From positions 1 to 31,282 of the forward strand of contig CAYYNP010000091.1 in NCBI GenBank assembly GCA_964472545.1: 31,282 nt of DNA, written 5' to 3'. The notes below the pieces were generated by a model. That model saw only the letters and a list, made by a program, of their open reading frames with translations, ran no database searches and was not told the DNA's origin. Both the position numbers and the translations under genes were made by a program. This document shows positions 1 to 7,821 of the stretch, piece by piece (the first letter of the stretch is position 1; each line of letters begins with the position of its first letter). This stretch comes from CAYYNP01 sp964472545. Its GTDB lineage: Bacteria > Planctomycetota > Planctomycetia > Pirellulales > Thermoguttaceae.

Positions 1-159
1 CGCCGGCCTGAAGGCCGTATTCCTAGCGTTCTGCACCTGAAAACGGAAGAGCCGCGTTTTCTGAAACTCGCTCTCTAAAACCAGTATGGCCCGGATTCGC
101 ATATGCTTGCATGCGACGGGGAATCTCGAACTCGCAGGCTCCAGACGGCTGGAAACCCT

Positions 160-179
160 CCGGGGGCTTCCGCCCCCGG
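160..179 (+). promoter_or_regulatory. GC-rich hairpin in the oleC leader
   Basis: A perfect 8-bp stem (CCGGGGGC, positions 160-167, with GCCCCCGG, positions 172-179) encloses the loop TTCC. It lies about 50 bases before the oleC start. No T-run follows, so a Rho-independent terminator is unlikely; it may be a leader structure or chance in GC-rich DNA. A weaker 7-bp stem (GAAAACG at 39-45 with CGTTTTC at 55-61) is near the left edge and could belong to the end of an upstream transcript. The rest of 1-230 shows no gene. Confidence 0.35.
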
Positions 180-230
180 CTAGGGGGTGTTGGTGACTCG
201 GGATGCTTGCTTTATCGCCGGAGAAGGATG

Positions 231-1913
231 ATGATTCAGACCATGGTCGATAACTCTCATCCCACCGTCAACGTTGCCGCCCGATTAGCGACGATGGCCG
301 ACGCCCTGCCGGATGCGCCGGCCGTGGTCGAGCCGTTGGATTACGGGCCGGACGGCAAGCGGCGATATCGCCAAGTGAGTTTCCGCGAACTCGACCAAGA
401 CAGCGATCGGATCGCCCGTGGGTTGCGAGAAATGGAGGTCAGCCCCGGCACGCGGCTGGCCTTGCTGGTGCGGCCGGGCATCGACTTCATCTCGCTAGTC
501 TTCGGGCTGTTCAAGGCAGCGGCCGTAACGATCCTGATCGACCCGGGCATGGGCCGCCGCAACCTGATCAAGTGTCTTTGCGACGCCGAGCCGAAGGGGT
601 TCGTGGCGATCTCGCCGGTCCACGCGGTGCGCACGCTGCTCCGGCGGCGCTTTCGCAACGCGCGGCTGAACGTGACCGTCGGGCGGCGATGGTTCTGGGG
701 CGGACCCACGTTGGATCAACTTCGCGGCGGTCCGTGGACCGGTCCCGAGCTGGCCGCCACGAGGGCCGACGACCCGGCCGCGATCATCTTTACCACCGGC
801 AGCACCGGCCCGCCCAAGGGCGTGTTGTATCGCCACGGCAACTTCGACGCCCAGGTCGACCAGATCCGCGAGTTCTACCGGATCGAGCCGGGCGAGATCG
901 ACCTGCCCGGCTTCCCGCTGTTCGGGCTGTTCAACTGCGCGATGGGTGCCACGGCGGTGATTCCCGACATGGACCCCTCGCATCCCGCCCGGGTCGATCC
1001 GAGAAAGTTCCTCGAGGCGATCGACGATTGGCAAGTCACGCAGACGTTCGGCTCGCCGGCGATCTTCAACCGCGTGGGCCGTTACTGCGAAGAACACGGC
1101 GTGAAGATTCCCAGCGTCCGCCGCGTCCTCTCTGCCGGGGCGCCGGTGCCGGCCGACGTGCTTAGGCGAATGAAAGACGCCATCCACGACGACGGCGACG
1201 TCCACACGCCCTACGGCGCCACCGAGTCGTTGCCGGTGGCCTCGATCTCGGCCACGGAAGTGCTCGGCGAAACGGCCGCCAAGACGCGGCAGGGGGCCGG
1301 TGTCTGCGTGGGGCGGCGGTTCTCGGGCATTGAGTGGCGGGTGATCCGAATTGTCGACGGCCCGATCGGTTCGATCGACGACGTCGAGCCCCTGCCACGC
1401 GGCAAGATCGGCGAGTTGATCGTCCGCGGCGCCGTCGTCACCCGGGAATACGCCACGCGGCGCAACGCGAATCCTCTGGCGAAGATCGCCGAAGGCGACA
1501 GCGTCTGGCACCGGATGGGCGACTCGGGCTACCTCGACGACGCCGAGCGGTTCTGGTTTTGCGGCCGCGTGGCCCATCGCGTGTTGACCGACGACGGGCC
1601 GATGTATCCGGTCCGCTGCGAGGCGATCTTCAATCAGCATCCGCACGTATTCCGCAGCGCGTTGGTCGGCGTGGGGCCGGCCGGCGGGCAGCGTCCGGTG
1701 ATCGTGCTGGAACCGGAGTCGGAGTGGATGCCGCACAGTTCGCAGGATCGTCGCGCCCTGACCGGCCACATGCGTCAGCTTGCCAAGGCCAATCCGTTGA
1801 CCGAGCATATCCGCGATTTCCTGATCAAGTCGCCGTTTCCGGTCGACATCCGCCACAACGCCAAGATCTTCCGCGAGAAGCTGGCCCGCTGGGCGGCCGG
1901 GCGTGTCCGCTAG
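231..1913 (+). CDS. oleC: OleC, beta-lactone synthetase (ANL superfamily)
   Basis: The 560-residue product is an AMP-forming ligase of the OleC family, which activates a 2-alkyl-3-hydroxyalkanoic acid with ATP and closes it to a beta-lactone in head-to-head long-chain olefin synthesis. The N-terminus reads NVAARLATMADALPDAPAVV, as in known OleC proteins. The ANL phosphate loop TTGSTGPPKG starts near residue 188. OleC-typical stretches such as VIPDMDPSHPARVDPRKF, FGSPAIFNRV and PYGATESLP follow, then GDSGYLDDAERFWFCGR, and the C-terminal FPVDIRHNAKIFREKLARWA with the expected catalytic lysine near 545. ATG 231 is preferred because GGAG lies 7 bases upstream; ATG 228 or 243 and a TTG at 111 are alternatives, and the extension from 111 looks non-coding. 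The next gene but one is oleD, which supports the call. Confidence 0.93.
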   Translation: MIQTMVDNSHPTVNVAARLATMADALPDAPAVVEPLDYGPDGKRRYRQVSFRELDQDSDRIARGLREMEVSPGTRLALLVRPGIDFISLVFGLFKAAAVTILIDPGMGRRNLIKCLCDAEPKGFVAISPVHAVRTLLRRRFRNARLNVTVGRRWFWGGPTLDQLRGGPWTGPELAATRADDPAAIIFTTGSTGPPKGVLYRHGNFDAQVDQIREFYRIEPGEIDLPGFPLFGLFNCAMGATAVIPDMDPSHPARVDPRKFLEAIDDWQVTQTFGSPAIFNRVGRYCEEHGVKIPSVRRVLSAGAPVPADVLRRMKDAIHDDGDVHTPYGATESLPVASISATEVLGETAAKTRQGAGVCVGRRFSGIEWRVIRIVDGPIGSIDDVEPLPRGKIGELIVRGAVVTREYATRRNANPLAKIAEGDSVWHRMGDSGYLDDAERFWFCGRVAHRVLTDDGPMYPVRCEAIFNQHPHVFRSALVGVGPAGGQRPVIVLEPESEWMPHSSQDRRALTGHMRQLAKANPLTEHIRDFLIKSPFPVDIRHNAKIFREKLARWAAGRVR

Positions 1914-2050
1914 CTAGAGACCCACTGGATGCGGCGTCGACTCAATCGGCGCAATGTGCCGGAAACCTGCTGGAAGCGGCGGCCTTACGTCGTTACACTA
2001 GGAGGGTGGATTCGGGCAGTGGCCCCTGGGGTGATTTACGGAACGTAGCG

Positions 2051-3574
2051 ATGGCCACCGAGTGGTTTTGCATCATAACGGGCAAGCAGTTCGGCCCGCT
2101 GTCGTCGAAGCAGATTCGGACGATGGCGGCCAGCGGGCGTCTTGCGCCGGACGATCAGGTTCGCCGCGGAGCCGACGGCTCCTGGGTTGCGGCCAGCCGC
2201 GTCAAAGGGCTGTTTACCGAAGACGGCGCGCCGACCGGCCTGACCGACTCGACCGATCTGCCGGAACCGATGGGTGTGATTCCGGCTCCCGAAACCAAGC
2301 CACCGGCCAAAAAGCCGCCCGCCAAGGCGGCCCCCAAGCCGAAGCCGACGCGTCGCCCGGCCGCGAAGCCGGCGGCCGTGCCGGTTGCTCAGCCTGTGGC
2401 GAAGGTCCCCCGAGCCCAAGCCGCCGCCGCACCTCCGGCCGCCCCGGCGCGGGCGTCGGGCAGCGTGTCGGGCGGGGCGTCGGGCGGGGCGTCGCCGAAC
2501 GCCAATCCGTTGGGTATTGTCGCCGAGTCGCGCACGGCGGCCGCGGCCGGCTACGGTCCCGAGGGTCCGCAGGTACCGGATGCCCGAAAGCGGAAGAAGA
2601 AGCAGAACGTGGTAGTCGTCCTCGTGCTGCTGCTGGTGATTGCTGGTTTGGGCTGCATCCCGATCGTGATGTCGATGGTGGGGGACGGCTCGGACAAGCC
2701 CTCGGCACAGTTGGAGGAAAAGACGGCCGCCATGGCGACCACCAAGACCACCGGCAAGACGCCCGGCCCCGCGCCGCCCGCGCCGCCGACCGACCCGGGC
2801 GGCGACCCGCCGCCGGTGGCCGACACGAAGTGGTACGACGCCTCGACGGAGACGATCACCCGCGACGACGTGCGTGTGAAGATCCTCTCGGCCCGGCTCG
2901 GCCGCGTGCAGTGTACGCAGCCGACGGGCCGCACGGCCCGTAGTTCGTCGGACAACTTGCAGATCACCGTCGAAATCGAGAACGCGCATCCCGAGAAGGC
3001 CAAGAGCTACCAGGGTTGGTGTACGCTCGGTGCCACGCTGAGGACCACCGACAATCGCAGCCGACAGTACGCTCAGTGGTCGCCGCCCGGCGAAGCCACG
3101 GTCAACGGCCAGATCCAAGAGGGTTCGATCGCGCCGGCCGAGTCGATCGAAGATCTGTTGGCCTTCCGCGCGCCGGAGATCGACGAGAAGCTGAAGTACG
3201 TGCGGTTGGAGTTGCCGGCGGAGGCCTTTGGCGGCCAGGGCACGTTGCGATTCGAGATACCGGCGGACTGGATCGGGGAGGTTCACGACACCCGCATCGA
3301 CCCGGTCATGCCCGGCCCCGACCCGGTCATGCCCGGCCCCGTTGTCCCGCCCGACGGGCCGCCGGACCGGCCGTTCGATCCCGTCATGCCGCCCCCTCCC
3401 GATCCGAACGAGGAGCAGCCGTTCGATCCGGTCATGCCGCCGCCTCCCGACCCGAACGAGGAAAGACCGTTTGATCCCGCCATAGGTCCTCCTCCGCCCA
3501 ATCCGAACCTGGAAGAACCATTCGGCCCCGCCGTGAATCCTCCTCCAGACCGCAAAGAGGAAGACGATTCCTGA
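2051..3574 (+). CDS. GYF-domain membrane protein with proline-rich tail
   Basis: This 507-residue protein has no recognised pathway role. Residues 4-55 form a GYF_2-type domain (WFCIITGKQFGPLSSKQI, then GRLAPDDQVRRGADGSWVAA), usually a proline-peptide or partner-binding module. A long Ala/Pro/Lys-rich linker follows. One transmembrane segment (about 187-209) comes after the basic stretch RKRKKK, so the GYF end should be cytoplasmic. A second Pro-rich linker leads to a beta-rich domain of about 130 residues. The tail carries repeats of the type PFDPVMPPPPDPNEE. The gene sits between oleC and oleD, 137 bases after oleC and 26 before oleD, so co-transcription is likely. A role in the olefin pathway is not shown. 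An open frame reaching back to 1334 lies inside oleC and was not used. Confidence 0.8.
   Translation: MATEWFCIITGKQFGPLSSKQIRTMAASGRLAPDDQVRRGADGSWVAASRVKGLFTEDGAPTGLTDSTDLPEPMGVIPAPETKPPAKKPPAKAAPKPKPTRRPAAKPAAVPVAQPVAKVPRAQAAAAPPAAPARASGSVSGGASGGASPNANPLGIVAESRTAAAAGYGPEGPQVPDARKRKKKQNVVVVLVLLLVIAGLGCIPIVMSMVGDGSDKPSAQLEEKTAAMATTKTTGKTPGPAPPAPPTDPGGDPPPVADTKWYDASTETITRDDVRVKILSARLGRVQCTQPTGRTARSSSDNLQITVEIENAHPEKAKSYQGWCTLGATLRTTDNRSRQYAQWSPPGEATVNGQIQEGSIAPAESIEDLLAFRAPEIDEKLKYVRLELPAEAFGGQGTLRFEIPADWIGEVHDTRIDPVMPGPDPVMPGPVVPPDGPPDRPFDPVMPPPPDPNEEQPFDPVMPPPPDPNEERPFDPAIGPPPPNPNLEEPFGPAVNPPPDRKEEDDS
3299..3555 (+). repeat. In-frame tandem repeats in the GYF-protein gene
   Basis: Two perfect 21-base copies (3299-3319 and 3320-3340) encode DPVMPGP twice. 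They are followed by about four diverging 48- to 51-base units encoding versions of PFDPVMPPPPDPNEE. The repeats keep frame and form the C-terminal tail, on the extracytoplasmic side by the topology inferred from the membrane segment. Confidence 0.85.
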
Positions 3575-3600
3575 CCCCTTGTGCCGATCGATCTGACGTC

Positions 3601-4587
3601 GTGAACACGCTGGTTACCGGGGCCGGGGGTTTTCTCGGCCTGTATATTGTCGAACAGCTCGTCGCCCGGGGCGATCGCGTGCGGGCGCTCTGCCGAGGGA
3701 ATTATCCACAACTCGACGCGTTGGGCGTCGAGACGATCCGGGGCGATCTGCAGGATCGTGACGCCGTCGTGGCGGCGTGCGAAGGGATCGATTGCGTGTT
3801 CCACGTCGCCGCGCTGGCGGGCATCGCTTTCGACTGGAAACGGTTCTACGGGATCAACGTCGAAGGCACCCAGCACGTGGTCGCGGGTTGCCGGCGCCAT
3901 GGCGTGGGGCGGTTGGTCTACACCAGCAGCCCCAGCGTGACCTTCGACGCGGCCGACCAATGCGGCATCGACGAATCGGCCCCGTATCCGACCAAGTGGC
4001 TCTGCCATTATCCACAAACCAAAGCCCTGGCCGAACAACACGTACTGGCCGCCAACGGCGACGGCCTGGCGACGTGCGCCTTGCGTCCGCATCTGATCTG
4101 GGGCCCCCGCGACCGGCATCTGATCCCACGGCTGTTGGCCCGCGCCCGCAGCGGCCGGTTGCGGCGGGTGGGCGAGGGCAAGAACCTCGTCGACACGGTC
4201 TACGTCGAGAACGCCGCCGCGGCCCACCTGCAAGCCGCCGACGCCCTCTTGCCCGAAAGCCCCGCGGCCGGCCGTGCCTACTTCATCACTCAAGGCGAGC
4301 CGGTCAACTGCTGGGGCTGGATCAACGAGATCCTCGCCTTAGCCGGCCTGCCGCCGCTGCGGAAGACGATCCCCTTCTCCGCCGCCTGGAAGATCGGCGC
4401 CGTGTTCGAGTTGATCTACAAGACGTTGCGTCTGAAGTCTGAACCGCCGATGACCCGCTTTCTCGCCGCCCAACTGGCCACGTCGCATTACTTCGACATC
4501 AACCGGGCGAAGGAGGATTTCGGCTACGAGGCGGAGATCACCATGGAAGAAGGAATGCGGCGGCTGGGGCGGGAGTTGGGTGGTTAG
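3601..4587 (+). CDS. oleD: OleD, 2-alkyl-3-oxoalkanoate reductase
   Basis: The 328-residue protein is an extended short-chain dehydrogenase (NAD-dependent epimerase / 3-beta-HSD family). It begins with the nucleotide-binding motif VTGAGGFLG (residues 5-13). The active-site pair is YPQTK (Tyr137, Lys141), with an upstream YTSSPSVTF stretch. Segments LRPHLIWGPRD, RRVGEGKNLVDTVYVENAA and AYFITQGEP match OleD enzymes closely. OleD reduces the beta-keto acid made by OleA to the beta-hydroxy acid used by OleC, with NADPH in characterised members. The start is GTG at 3601, with no clear Shine-Dalgarno sequence. It lies 26 bases after the GYF gene, consistent with one operon. oleA and oleB would be expected upstream of the window. 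Confidence 0.9.
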   Translation: MNTLVTGAGGFLGLYIVEQLVARGDRVRALCRGNYPQLDALGVETIRGDLQDRDAVVAACEGIDCVFHVAALAGIAFDWKRFYGINVEGTQHVVAGCRRHGVGRLVYTSSPSVTFDAADQCGIDESAPYPTKWLCHYPQTKALAEQHVLAANGDGLATCALRPHLIWGPRDRHLIPRLLARARSGRLRRVGEGKNLVDTVYVENAAAAHLQAADALLPESPAAGRAYFITQGEPVNCWGWINEILALAGLPPLRKTIPFSAAWKIGAVFELIYKTLRLKSEPPMTRFLAAQLATSHYFDINRAKEDFGYEAEITMEEGMRRLGRELGG

Positions 4588-4613
4588 CCGGGAGGCTGCG
4601 TCCGTGGTATGAT
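4584..4613 (+). promoter_or_regulatory. Candidate promoter of the ParD-like gene
   Basis: TATGAT (4608-4613) is a good -10 box. The only -35 candidate is a weak TTAGCC at 4584-4589, 18 bases upstream, so the -35 assignment is tentative. A strong ribosome binding site, AAGGAGG (4632-4638), lies 7 bases before the antitoxin ATG. No other gene shares this short gap. Confidence 0.4.
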
Positions 4614-4645
4614 ATGGGTAGCCTCGTGGAGAAGGAGGATACGAA

Positions 4646-4900
4646 ATGGCAAGCCTCTCACCCGATCTTGCGGCGTACATTCACCAGAAGGTAGCGAGTG
4701 GGCAATTCGCTTCTCCGGAGGACTTCACTGCGGAAACAGTGCGCGTGTACCGCGAAATGGAGGAGCGTCACGAATTGCTCAAGGCGGATGTTCAGGCCGG
4801 CCTGAGGCAATGCGACGAAGGGCTGTCGGAGCCTCTCGATGCGGATGCTATCAAGCAGGAGCTGATCGACGAGTTGGATGAACAGGGCCAGGACAGGTAA
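4646..4900 (+). CDS. ParD-like type II antitoxin
   Basis: The 84-residue acidic protein resembles ParD/CopG-type antitoxins. Its N-terminal half (LSPDLAAYIHQKVASGQFAS, then SPEDFTAETVRVYREMEERH) has the sequence pattern of a ribbon-helix-helix DNA-binding domain in which 'G.F.S..D...E.LR' is typical. The C-terminal half is acidic and likely disordered until it binds a toxin. The family represses its own operon and neutralises a ParE/RelE-type toxin. The stop codon overlaps the start of the next reading frame (TAATG), as is normal for coupled antitoxin-toxin pairs. The partner is interrupted by a stop codon, so this may be an orphaned antitoxin or a domesticated remnant. Confidence 0.75.
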   Translation: MASLSPDLAAYIHQKVASGQFASPEDFTAETVRVYREMEERHELLKADVQAGLRQCDEGLSEPLDADAIKQELIDELDEQGQDR

Positions 4901-5202
4901 TGGCTCGTGTTAGGCGTTCACCGCTTGCGAGAAGCGATCTCAAGTAGATCGCCCGACACATCGCCCGGGAAAGCCAGAGCCGGGCCGTGGCACTTAGGTT
5001 CGTCGATTCCATCGTGCAAAGAGTTCAACTCTACGCTACACAACCCGAAATGGGCGAACTGCGTCCCGGCCTCGGCGTTCGTCAATTCTCGATCGGGAGC
5101 TACGTTGTGCTGTATCGCCCCACGCAGGCGGGCATCGAATTGGCGCGTGTCGTTCACGGCAGTCGGGACATCGCGTCCGTATGGTGGAGAAGCGAGGGGT
5201 GA
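4900..5202 (+). pseudogene. ParE/RelE-type toxin with in-frame TAG
   Basis: Reading from ATG 4900 gives MARVRRSPLARSDLK, then TAG at 4945-4947, then in the same frame IARHIARESQSRAVALRFVD and a full ParE-like remainder (PEMGELRPGLGVRQFSIGSY, VLYRPTQAGIELARVVHGSR, DIASVWW) ending with TGA at 5200-5202. ParE proteins have a continuous helix here (DLxxIxxYIA), and the interrupted position is commonly Glu, so a single GAG to TAG change is the simplest explanation. The rest, about 84 residues, is undamaged, which suggests a recent mutation, readthrough, or restart at an internal codon. GTG 4987 is the first obvious restart and would lack the N-terminal helix. Confidence 0.8.
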
Positions 5203-5958
5203 ATGACGGACCGACGTGTCCGTGCGAGTCGTCCTGTTCGTCTCAACGCGCGCTACACGATTTACAGGATTGTTTGCCTCACTGCAATGCCGCCCGCAAT
5301 TCCATCACCGCCTGAGCCGGGTTGGGGGCCGCCAATCACGGTCACCGAGGAGGGGCCTTGCGCCGTTGTCACCGTTCATGCGCCCGGCCTCCGTCGAAGT
5401 CGCGCTGCCAAGTGGCTCCTCGCAGTGGGTGTTTCCAGCGTTCTCTTCGCAATTAGCCTGCCGGCGAGCGTCGTCACTTGTGTCATCATCCAGCAACGTG
5501 GGACCTCCGATTTGATCTGGGGTGTTGTGGGCTCGTGCCTTCCTTCCCCGATCCTCCTCCCCGTTGCGATCTACTTCTTGCGGGCGTCTCGCCAAGCCGC
5601 GGCAAGTAGCTCCGTGTTGCGGCTGGGCGACGGTGTCGTGGAAGTCCATCGTACTATCCCTAGCAGGTCGAGTTGCCACGTTACCACAGAGCAGTTTTTT
5701 GGGACGATCGTATGCTATGAATTGCATCCCGTCGTGCGTTGCTGGAGCCTTCTTCTACTGATAGGCAAGCCGAGAGGCAATCCGGTCCAAGTGGTTCACC
5801 ACACGGCGTCCAAAGATTACTCCGGGGAAGTCTGGCCGGCAGACCAGTTTCGCGTCAGCGTCGGCCGAACGAAGGAAGAGGCGATCTGGCTGGCTGGCCT
5901 GCTTCACGATGCCCTTGCCGCCAGCGATCACTCGTCCGGAAGGGGCAACGAACTGTAA
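5203..5958 (+). CDS. Hypothetical membrane protein, two TM segments
   Basis: The 251-residue protein is not recognised. It has two hydrophobic stretches, about residues 68-97 and 104-126, joined by a short QQRGTSD turn, so both ends should lie on the same side of the membrane. A soluble beta-rich tail of about 120 residues follows (VLRLGDGVVEVHR, then EEAIWLAGLLHDALA near the end). The layout suggests a PH-like domain behind a membrane anchor, but this is only an impression. ATG 5203 directly follows the toxin stop codon and has GAGG upstream; ATG 5287 (residue 29) is an alternative. It ends 45 bases before a convergent gene. Confidence 0.55.
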   Translation: MTDRRVRASRPVRLNARYTIYRIVCLTAMPPAIPSPPEPGWGPPITVTEEGPCAVVTVHAPGLRRSRAAKWLLAVGVSSVLFAISLPASVVTCVIIQQRGTSDLIWGVVGSCLPSPILLPVAIYFLRASRQAAASSSVLRLGDGVVEVHRTIPSRSSCHVTTEQFFGTIVCYELHPVVRCWSLLLLIGKPRGNPVQVVHHTASKDYSGEVWPADQFRVSVGRTKEEAIWLAGLLHDALAASDHSSGRGNEL

Positions 5959-6003
5959 GTTGACTGGAGATACCGTAGCGGAGGCGGTGCGTCGCGACAC
6001 ACC

Positions 6004-7566
6004 CTACACGCCTGCGCCGGCCGTCTCCCGAAACTCCGCAACATACTTCGCCAACAACTCCACCGTCCGCACAATCTGCTCTTCGGTATGATCGGCATGC
6101 ACGAGGAACCGCACCCGCGACGCGCTCTCCGGCACGGCCGGGTAGAGGATCGGGCGGGCGTCGATGCCTTCGGCGAGCAGCGCCGCCGAGATCTTCACAC
6201 ACAACGCCGAGTTGCCGAGGATCACCGGGATGATCGGCGTGCCGCCGCTGTGGCCGGTGTTCAGGCCGCAGTCCTTGACCAGCTTCAGGAACAGCCGAGA
6301 ACGTTCGCGCAGCCGGGCCACGCGTTCGGGCTCTGCTTGCAGCACCTGCAAAGCGGCCAAGCCGGCGGCCGTGTTGGCCGGCGAGGGGCCGGTGGCGAAG
6401 ACGAACGCGGGCGCGGTGTATTTGAGATACTGGATCAGCTTGTTGCGGCCGGCGATGTAGCCGCCGCCGCTGCCCAGCGCCTTGCTGATGGTGCCCATCC
6501 AGACGTCGACGTCGCCGGCGTCGACGCCGAAATGCTCGCCGATGCCGCGGCCGGTGTCGCCCATCACGGCCATCGAGTGCGCCTCGTCGACGTACAACAA
6601 CGCCCGATGCCGCCGCTTGACGTCGATGAAGTTGGGCAGGTCGGGGAAATCGCCGTCCATGCTGTAGACGCCCTCAATGGCGATCACCACGCGGCGATGG
6701 TTGTTGCGGGTATCGCTCAACAGCCGGTCGACGAACTCGAAGTCGTTGTGGGGAAACGGCCGCCGCTTGGCCTGCGACATCAACGCGCCCTGCACGATGC
6801 TGTTGTGGGCCAGGTCGTCGTAGAGGATCAGATCGTCGGGGCTGAAGAGGTGGCCGAGGACCGATTCGTTGGTGCCGTGTCCGCTGGGAAAGACCATCGC
6901 GTCTTCGGTGCCGAGGAAGCGGGCGATCTGGGCGTCGAGTTCCCGCAGCACGGTGTTGTCGCCGCCCACCAATCGGCTCGCCCCGGCACTGGTGCCGAAC
7001 CGATCGATCGCCTGCTTGGCCGCTTCGGCGACCTTCCGGTTGCCCGACATGCCGAGGTAGTTGAAGCTGGCAAAGCAGACCACGTCGCGGCCGTCGATGG
7101 TCGCGGTTTCGGCGTTGGCCTGCTGGTTGACGCGGAAGAACGGGTTGTCGAGCCCGGCCGCCGCGGTATCGGCTAGCCGCTGGTCGAACGCCACGCACTC
7201 GGGAAACAGCTCGGGATCGTATCGTTCGGGGCGGATCTCTCCGGATGCCGGCCGCTGGGGTGCCGTCGAGTTGGGCCGCGATCGAGCGGGAGCCTCGCCG
7301 GTTATGGTCGCCTCGATATACTCGACCAGGTCGCTGCAGGTTTCCATGTCGTAGAGCGATTCTTCCGTGAATCGCACGTGGAACGCCTCTTCCAGGCGAT
7401 TCACCACGTCCATTCTGGCGAGCGAATCGAGGCCGACCTCAGAGAGCGAAGTATCTGGAGTAATCTCGGGATTCAGCCCCTCGGGAATCGTACGACGCAC
7501 AACGTCGAAAACTGCGTCGGTAATAGAACTAGACAGGCCCTCACGTCCTCTCGAACCGATGGTCAT
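6004..7566 (-). CDS. ACP/alpha-oxoamine synthase fusion (PLP-dependent)
   Basis: The 520-residue protein joins an acyl carrier domain (about residues 10-85; phosphopantetheine site GLDSL, Ser48) to a class II alpha-oxoamine synthase (about 140-515). The PLP enzyme shows NYLGMSG, GTSAGASRLVGG, DEAHSMAVMGDTGRG (Asp327-His330) and SKALGSGGGYIAG with the PLP lysine at 362. Enzymes of this family (BioF, KBL, serine palmitoyltransferase) join an amino acid to an acyl thioester with loss of CO2. A covalently attached carrier domain is also seen in PigH-like natural-product enzymes. The acyl group is probably presented on its own carrier arm. The substrate is unknown. No bio or kbl neighbours occur. 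The start is ATG 7566; the extension to 7644 is unlikely. Confidence 0.87.
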   Translation of the reverse strand: MTIGSRGREGLSSSITDAVFDVVRRTIPEGLNPEITPDTSLSEVGLDSLARMDVVNRLEEAFHVRFTEESLYDMETCSDLVEYIEATITGEAPARSRPNSTAPQRPASGEIRPERYDPELFPECVAFDQRLADTAAAGLDNPFFRVNQQANAETATIDGRDVVCFASFNYLGMSGNRKVAEAAKQAIDRFGTSAGASRLVGGDNTVLRELDAQIARFLGTEDAMVFPSGHGTNESVLGHLFSPDDLILYDDLAHNSIVQGALMSQAKRRPFPHNDFEFVDRLLSDTRNNHRRVVIAIEGVYSMDGDFPDLPNFIDVKRRHRALLYVDEAHSMAVMGDTGRGIGEHFGVDAGDVDVWMGTISKALGSGGGYIAGRNKLIQYLKYTAPAFVFATGPSPANTAAGLAALQVLQAEPERVARLRERSRLFLKLVKDCGLNTGHSGGTPIIPVILGNSALCVKISAALLAEGIDARPILYPAVPESASRVRFLVHADHTEEQIVRTVELLAKYVAEFRETAGAGV

Positions 7567-7683
7567 ACATGACTCTTCTCTGCTATTGCGGGACGCGCCG
7601 TCCACACAGGAAATATGCCAGGCCCGCCCGAACTCCGAGAACACGGATATTGGCGATCTTTGGCGTGACGTGCAAAACCGAGC

Positions 7684-7713
7684 ATTTTATGCGAACGTCA
7701 CACGGCGCAGCAA
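7684..7713 (-). promoter_or_regulatory. Candidate promoter of the ACP/oxoamine synthase gene
   Basis: On the minus strand TTGCTG (7713-7708) and TAAAAT (7689-7684) are 18 bases apart. The -10 box matches 5 of 6 consensus bases, the -35 only 3 of 6. The site is about 120 bases upstream of the start codon. Confidence 0.4.
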
Positions 7714-7726
7714 GTGCCCCCTAATC

Positions 7727-7748
7727 CGAGCCGGACGTTGTCGGCTCG
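7727..7748 (-). promoter_or_regulatory. Inverted repeat upstream of the oxoamine synthase gene
   Basis: A 7-bp perfect inverted repeat (CGAGCCG, 7727-7733, with CGGCTCG, 7742-7748) has an 8-base spacer. It lies just upstream of the candidate promoter at 7684-7713. It could be part of the terminator region of the preceding gene or an operator. Confidence 0.3.
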
Positions 7749-7777
7749 ATGCCTGTCCCCGTCTCCACGCGTCCCGG

Positions 7778-7800
7778 TGCCCCCGCCCGAAAAGGGGGCA
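7778..7800 (-). terminator. Possible terminator after the LEPR-XLL gene
   Basis: TGCCCCC (7778-7784) pairs perfectly with GGGGGCA (7794-7800) across a 9-base loop. It starts 21 bases beyond the stop of the minus-strand gene 7822-9306. No T-run follows on either strand, so it is a terminator candidate by position only. Confidence 0.4.
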
Positions 7801-7821
7801 TGCGCGGTCGACGACACTCGG

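Noticed and set aside
1334..2050. N-terminal extension of the GYF protein frame
   Set aside because: It lies inside oleC in another frame and is Arg/Pro-rich; the GYF domain starts directly at ATG 2051.
231..7566. Bacterial sphingolipid cluster (acyl-ACP ligase, CerR-like reductase, ACP, serine palmitoyltransferase)
   Set aside because: The set of folds is similar, but the ligase and reductase carry specific OleC and OleD signatures, and the oxoamine synthase is on the other strand with its own promoter.
6004..7566. BioF (8-amino-7-oxononanoate synthase)
   Set aside because: A fused carrier domain and absence of any biotin genes nearby make this label unsafe.
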